From positions 1-37,132 of IMG/VR virus record IMGVR_UViG_3300042301_002201: DNA of 37,132 bases. One strand, written 5' to 3'. Made by a program: the position numbers and the translations under genes. This DNA comes from a virus. The notes beneath the pieces were generated by a model. That model ran no database searches, was not told the origin of the DNA, and saw nothing but the letters and a program-made list of their open reading frames with translations. Shown here one piece after another: positions 36,297 to 37,132 of this stretch; the first letter of the stretch is position 1; each line of letters starts with the position of its first letter.

Positions 36297-37132
36297 ATGG
36301 ACATCCCGACGAATACACAGGAAGCGAAACCTGCCCAAAACACGGCACAGCCCCCAATCAACCCGATGCAGTTCGACGAATCGGCGTTGGCCAAGCTACT
36401 GAAGACACGATTCAGCGGGGAGGAAGACAAGGCGTCAGCCGTCGAGCGACAAGCGCCGGAGCCGGAAGCCACTTCAGTGGACGATCAGGCCGAGGATGCG
36501 GAGCCGACCGCAGAACAAACGGATGCGCAGGCCGAGTCGCCTGAGCAGGATGTTCTTTCCGAGACCGAAGAGAACAGCGACGAGGAATCGCTGGGATACC
36601 GCAAACGCATCGACAAGCTCACGCGCCAGAAGAAAGAGGCGCTGGAGAAGGCCGAGGCGCTCGAGCGGGAGCTCAACGACGCCAAGACCAAGCTGGAGCA
36701 GACCAACGACAGGCCAACCGCGGTGCAGTCCGCTGCAGACCCGTTTGCCGATGTCTGGGAAGTGTCGAAACTCAACGATGAGTGGAGCAAGGCCCGGAAT
36801 CTTAAACGGTGGTGCGAGGACAACATCGACGGCTGCGAAGTAGAGGGCAAGGAGTACAGCGCGGAGGACGTGAAGCAGATCAAGCGGCGTGTAGAAGACG
36901 CCATCGACCTGCACATACCAACCCGTGCCCGCTTCCTGCAGAATTACCAGCAGATCAAGCCTATCGCGGAACAGCTCTACCCATGGTGGAAAGACCGTTC
37001 GGCTGCCGAGTACACCGAGGCGCAGGCCGTCCTGCGGCAACTGCCGCAGATTGCCTCACTGCCGGAGTACCAGGTGCTGGTCGGTGACTTCATTGCCGGG
37101 CGCAAGTTGCGTCTGGCGCAGGAGTCCGCCAA
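36297..37132 (+). CDS. Scaffold-like protein, truncated by the window end
   Basis: Open from the ATG to the last base (about 278 codons), with no stop. Residues 1-90 are Pro/Glu/Asp-rich and disordered (EAKPAQNTAQPPINPMQFDE, then an acidic AEDAEPTAEQTDAQAE). Next is a coiled coil (RIDKLTRQKKEALEKAEALE, then RELNDAKTKLEQTND), then a helical domain (DPFADVWEVSKLNDEWSKAR). An acidic arm plus coiled coil after the portal is the usual capsid-scaffold layout; the capsid gene should follow outside the window. An in-frame ATG at 36261 would add twelve residues; neither start has a clear ribosome site. Confidence 0.72.
   Translation, partial: MDIPTNTQEAKPAQNTAQPPINPMQFDESALAKLLKTRFSGEEDKASAVERQAPEPEATSVDDQAEDAEPTAEQTDAQAESPEQDVLSETEENSDEESLGYRKRIDKLTRQKKEALEKAEALERELNDAKTKLEQTNDRPTAVQSAADPFADVWEVSKLNDEWSKARNLKRWCEDNIDGCEVEGKEYSAEDVKQIKRRVEDAIDLHIPTRARFLQNYQQIKPIAEQLYPWWKDRSAAEYTEAQAVLRQLPQIASLPEYQVLVGDFIAGRKLRLAQESA

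Noticed and set aside
1-37132. CRISPR arrays, tRNA genes and insertion sequences
   Set aside because: I saw no regularly spaced repeats, no cloverleaf-like segment and no transposase. This was by eye, so a short tRNA could be missed.

Overview
This 37.1 kb window is almost a whole tailed-phage genome of the short-tailed (podovirus-like) kind. Every supported gene lies on the + strand, packing is very tight, and most neighbours share an ATGA or GTGA stop/start overlap. The cut falls inside the head genes. The window opens with the last 44 codons of one gene and closes inside a scaffold-like gene. No major capsid gene is visible, so capsid genes probably lie in the unseen stretch joining the two ends of a circular map. 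No RNA polymerase, integrase, tRNA or DNA polymerase is seen. The G+C-rich codons and the near absence of Shine-Dalgarno sequences at uncoupled starts fit a GC-rich host that relies on translational coupling. The sequence alone does not fix the host phylum.

Layout. 0-2.2 kb: small virion-type genes and a fibre-like gene. 2.1-3.2 kb: small membrane proteins (holin candidates), an overlapping spanin-like pair and a short conserved phage protein. 3.2-7.9 kb: head-tail adaptor, 942-residue tail-tube/nozzle protein and a second fibre-like gene. 7.9-17.6 kb: acyltransferase-like protein, internal-virion-type proteins, a cupin, a small DD-motif helical protein, a 500-residue ejection-type protein and a giant 1963-residue multidomain protein with an HEILH zinc-protease motif. 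17.6-20.5 kb: collagen-containing fibre and two small genes. 20.5-31.9 kb: the DNA-handling region. It has an SLT-type lysozyme, ribbon-helix-helix proteins, a RuvC-like resolvase, a run of more than ten small overlapping genes (many coiled coil), an SSB-like protein, an HTH plus alpha-CTD-like protein, a DEDDy exonuclease, a Pif1 helicase, an AEP/SF3 primase-helicase, a separate primase-type zinc ribbon, an HTH protein, a glycosyltransferase-like protein and a TerS candidate with a LacI-type HTH. 32.2-37.1 kb: large terminase with an N-terminal zinc knuckle, portal, a small helical protein and the partial scaffold.

How it fits together. Terminase, portal, scaffold and the unseen capsid build and fill the head. 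The adaptor, nozzle and fibres make the tail. The 8-17.6 kb proteins are likely stored in the virion and ejected with DNA. Replication appears to rest on the primase-helicase, Pif1, the exonuclease and SSB, with the polymerase supplied by the host or encoded in the unseen segment.

Most notable: (i) two small genes nested out of frame inside the giant virion gene, each at a module junction just before a repeated RFM/RYMP linker; (ii) a ~38-bp imperfect inverted repeat with a nested hairpin directly after the primase-helicase gene; (iii) a phage regulator candidate combining an HTH with a domain like the C-terminal domain of RNA polymerase alpha; (iv) a 16-bp sequence found once in each intergenic region bracketing the DNA-handling module.
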